From Phlebiopsis flavidoalba (lineage: Eukaryota > Basidiomycota > Agaricomycetes > Polyporales > Phanerochaetaceae): a stretch of DNA of 64,000 nt. The stretch lies in assembly GCA_035772785.1 (NCBI GenBank), contig JAOCPU010000020.1:124001-188000 (forward strand). The letters run 5' to 3'. The notes below the pieces were generated by a model. The model was not told where the DNA came from, ran no database searches, and saw only the letters and a list, made by a program, of their open reading frames with translations. The position numbers and the translations under genes were made by a program. Positions within the stretch are counted from its first letter, which is position 1; each line of letters starts with the position of its first letter. Below, one piece after another: positions 61,554 through 64,000 of this stretch.

Positions 61554-64000
61554 TTACAGCGATAATTGGAACCGAAGTAAGAGAATGTGGGCCATAAGGA
61601 ATAGAGGTATAGTGCGGATACATGCGTGGTATACGTCCTGATAGAGAGTCGGAAGAGTCCGGGAAGGCATTCGTTCTGAGACGTCTACTAAGTCGGTACA
61701 GGTGGGAGAGGCGGAACTGGGGGTTCTGCCTTGCTGTCGTGGTCTTTGAAGCTTGCGCTTCTGAGCTTCTCTGGGACTGCAGCGTGCCTTCCCTCGCTCG
61801 CCTGTAGGGCTGTTCATCGCTAAGAGTTGTTTGAGCAATGAAATCAGACGCGCCTTTCCAGAGCTGCAATTTCTAATGAGTATACGCGCAATATACTTGG
61901 TAGGGTAAGACAACACTAAACGTACCGCATTTCTGAGAATAATTACGAAGGATAGTCTCGCGTTTTCCATTGGGTGCCTCTGGAGACCCTCCTTGACCTG
62001 TTGCTTCCTCCTTCTTGCGGTTCTTGATGGTTCCGAGGTTACGCTGTGAATACACACTCTTTGCTCGTTTCTTCACCGACGGCGAGTCACGGAGACTCTG
62101 CTGCATCATCCGGACGCATTCTTCCATGATGTGCATCTCTGTGAGAGGGTAAGAAATGAGAAATTCGGCAACAGTCAGCAGAGTTGTCAGCTCACGTGTG
62201 CCAATCGTAGTAAAAACGGATCACACGAAAGGACAATCGCGATACTTCTGATTCTTGCAGTGTCATCCAGTGGCACTGGAAGGAGGGGACATTCGCCACC
62301 AGCATAGAAGTAGTTGTTCAAGAACTGTAGGAGCGTCAAAAATGGAATGTGTAACAGCCGGAACCCGGGTATACCTTGAGCCACTTGAAAAACTATATCA
62401 AACCCTCTTGTCTGTCAACGGCTTCATCTCACTGGCGACAAGTCAGACAATGGAGGGATAATTAAGCCTTCGACGACATTCAAGATCCCTCTTTCTCTTT
62501 CCACACGCGCGTCATGACCATCTCCTTTGTTTGAGTCACTGAGGTATGTGTTGAGAGTAGGCAGATTGGCGTCAAAGAAGTCGAATACGGGAGTGATAGC
62601 TTGTTCGATCTCAACATCAGTGAGCTCTTCCGGACGGAAACGAGGCTTCTAGCGCGGATGGCAGAGGAATTTGAACTTCCGAGTTATTGTTCCCAAAGCA
62701 GAGCGGTACAGGAGCGGTGACGTTCCCGAGAGCTTTGTTGTAAATCAATGCTCAGAGTACCACTCTTTGTCAGGGACTTGAGGACAGGGCGAGAAATGTT
62801 CCTGTCGGAATAGAACGGAGTGATTCTGGAACAAAAGTTAGATCTCGAAACTGCGCTATGATAAAACGCTCTTACCTTGTCAATGAAAACTCGCACCATG
62901 TCACTCTCGGCTCGCTTTCAGAGACCGGAAAGCGCGGCGAAGTAGTAACTGTTGGTCGTCCTTAGCTCATCTCCTCCAATTACTGATTCGTAGAAGGATG
63001 CGACTTGCGAGTCCAATCGAGCCATAGGTCATGAGTTAGGAGTCCCATATCGTCGTGGATCTAGACAGATATACGCCCGTCCCACGGTTGTCGTTGCTTT
63101 CCGACAGCGGGCGCGATCTCGAAACGCTTAAACCATCAGCCCACAAGGGTTTATCACGGAGATGTCAAACGTTTCCTCCCCTAGAGCGTACGTTAGCTTG
63201 TCAGCCGAGAGGTGTGAATAACGACAAAAGCACATCGTGGGAGATAGATGTTCATATATTGTCCTAGTCTTAGCGAGGGGCGACATACCTTCGCTCATCG
63301 TGAGGGTTGGACATATAAAGGTATCCAGCCTCGGAGAGGACCGGGCTGCTATCGAGCGGCACACAACGCTTTCGGCGAGGACAATCTCTGACAGTGAACA
63401 GGAAACCGTGTGGAAGCTTGTTTCTCCTTCTCGGGTACAGGAGGCAGTGCCTGCGCCAATATTTCCGTCTTCGTGGTCGGCCTGAATCTGTGCGTACATA
63501 TTGTCAAGCAGTCGCCTTGCTGCGTCCGATGTTATTCAACTTGACGCAAGACTCAGGCTGGAAGGTGAAAGGCCTCCAGCTTCTGTCGTTCAGACGTTTG
63601 CCAGCTGCTTGGCTTTCTCCAGCCAAGCTGAATGACTTCTGTGGTTGTAGCATTAGTCCGCTGTCGCGGGAAACGTGTCTCTGCCATGAAAGAGCTCTTT
63701 CCATGCTACGGACAGTAATGTTCAATAGCTGTGCTCGATGGTCTAGTGGCACATTAGTCTATACAAGTTCAAAGTGTGCGAGTTGTCAGAATTCCCAGGT
63801 CCTTGGATTGGGCTTCGTGAAGAATGCGGCGCGCCTCTTGATACTCATCTGTTCCCACGCCAGATCCTCAAGGAAACTGTATTAGGAGACGTGCTGAAGG
63901 TGAAATCGAAGAGGTCCGATGAGAGAGGAGCTATGGGGGACCCCTGCGGGACCTTCTGCTCTAGAAATAGGGTCGTAACGTATCAGTGCCGGACAGGAGG
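61554..64000 (-). CDS. Munc13-like protein (MUN/MHD2 region), C-terminal part
   Basis: C-terminal part of a large fungal Munc13/UNC13-type protein, a family that tethers vesicles and helps SNARE assembly at the plasma membrane; the N-terminus lies beyond the right edge. Reading the minus strand from 63885: VPLDHRAQLLNITVRSMERA, SWRPFTFQPESCVKLNNIGR and ARRLLDNMYAQIQADH. Next are VRVFIDK near 62880, FYSDRNISRPVLKSLTKSG, then RPEELTDVEIEQAITPVFDF and FDANLPTLNTYLSDSNKGDG (the MHD2 start, 62525-62640). GILNVVEGLIIPPLSD, FLTLLQFLNNYFYAGGE, HIMEECVRMMQQSLRDSPSV, KKRAKSVYSQRNLGTIKNRK and ERETILR-like follow. The last segment ends near 61554-61640; the exact stop is uncertain because two frames are open. 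Confidence 0.7.

Overview
The window is nuclear DNA from a filamentous basidiomycete, most likely an Agaricomycete (mushroom or wood-decay fungus). The evidence is dense genes on both strands cut by many 50-65 nt GT-AG introns, and families typical of that group: a DUF6534 seven-helix membrane protein, a HET protein, an MLKL-like N-terminal helical domain, a BTB protein, an alcohol oxidase and a secreted amine oxidase. I see no bacterial operon, rRNA, tRNA, CRISPR array or intact transposon.

Almost every gene, including housekeeping genes that cannot be dispensable, has 1-2 nt frame jumps inside conserved motifs. The simplest reading is a draft consensus rich in small indels, not a run of pseudogenes. 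Gene limits below were therefore found by following conserved protein segments from frame to frame. Outer coordinates are good to tens or hundreds of bases unless a start or stop codon is named.

Layout: 1-3.05 kb, no recognised gene. 3.05-5.85 kb (-), membrane-anchored YtcJ-type amidohydrolase. 6.1-7.75 kb (+), choline-phosphate cytidylyltransferase. 8.3-11.0 kb (-), rhodanese plus dual-specificity (MAPK-type) phosphatase. 11.4-14.65 kb (+), CUE-domain Def1-like protein. 15.6-17.3 kb (+), HET protein. 17.5-19.4 kb (-), mitochondrial ACOT9-like thioesterase. 20.1-22.2 kb (-), secreted flavin amine oxidase. 23.2-24.8 kb (-), Rtt106. 25.2-26.8 kb (+), BTB protein. 27.1-29.2 kb (-), a fusion of an MLKL-like helical domain with a ricin-B-type lectin region. 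30.8-32.95 kb (+), MFS transporter. 34.3-42.8 kb (+), giant HEAT-repeat Utp10. 42.9-45.1 kb (-), Ste20/PAK-like kinase with a degenerate catalytic loop. 45-48.8 kb, unassigned. 48.8-50.4 kb (-), RNA polymerase I subunit A49. 50.8-54.0 kb (+), Set2. 54.8-57.4 kb (+), alcohol oxidase. 59.05-60.95 kb (+), DUF6534 membrane protein. 61.55-64 kb (-), a Munc13-like protein cut by the window edge.

The window mixes conserved nuclear genes (UTP10 and RPA49 for ribosome synthesis; SET2, RTT106 and DEF1 for transcription and chromatin) with fast-evolving self/non-self or defence-type genes (HET, MLKL-lectin) and peripheral metabolism (alcohol oxidase, amine oxidase, thioesterase, amidohydrolase). Three pairs are clearly divergent (amidohydrolase/PCT1, RTT106/BTB, RPA49/SET2) and UTP10 converges on the kinase with about 110 bp between stop codons. 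The most interesting object is the MLKL-like/lectin fusion.
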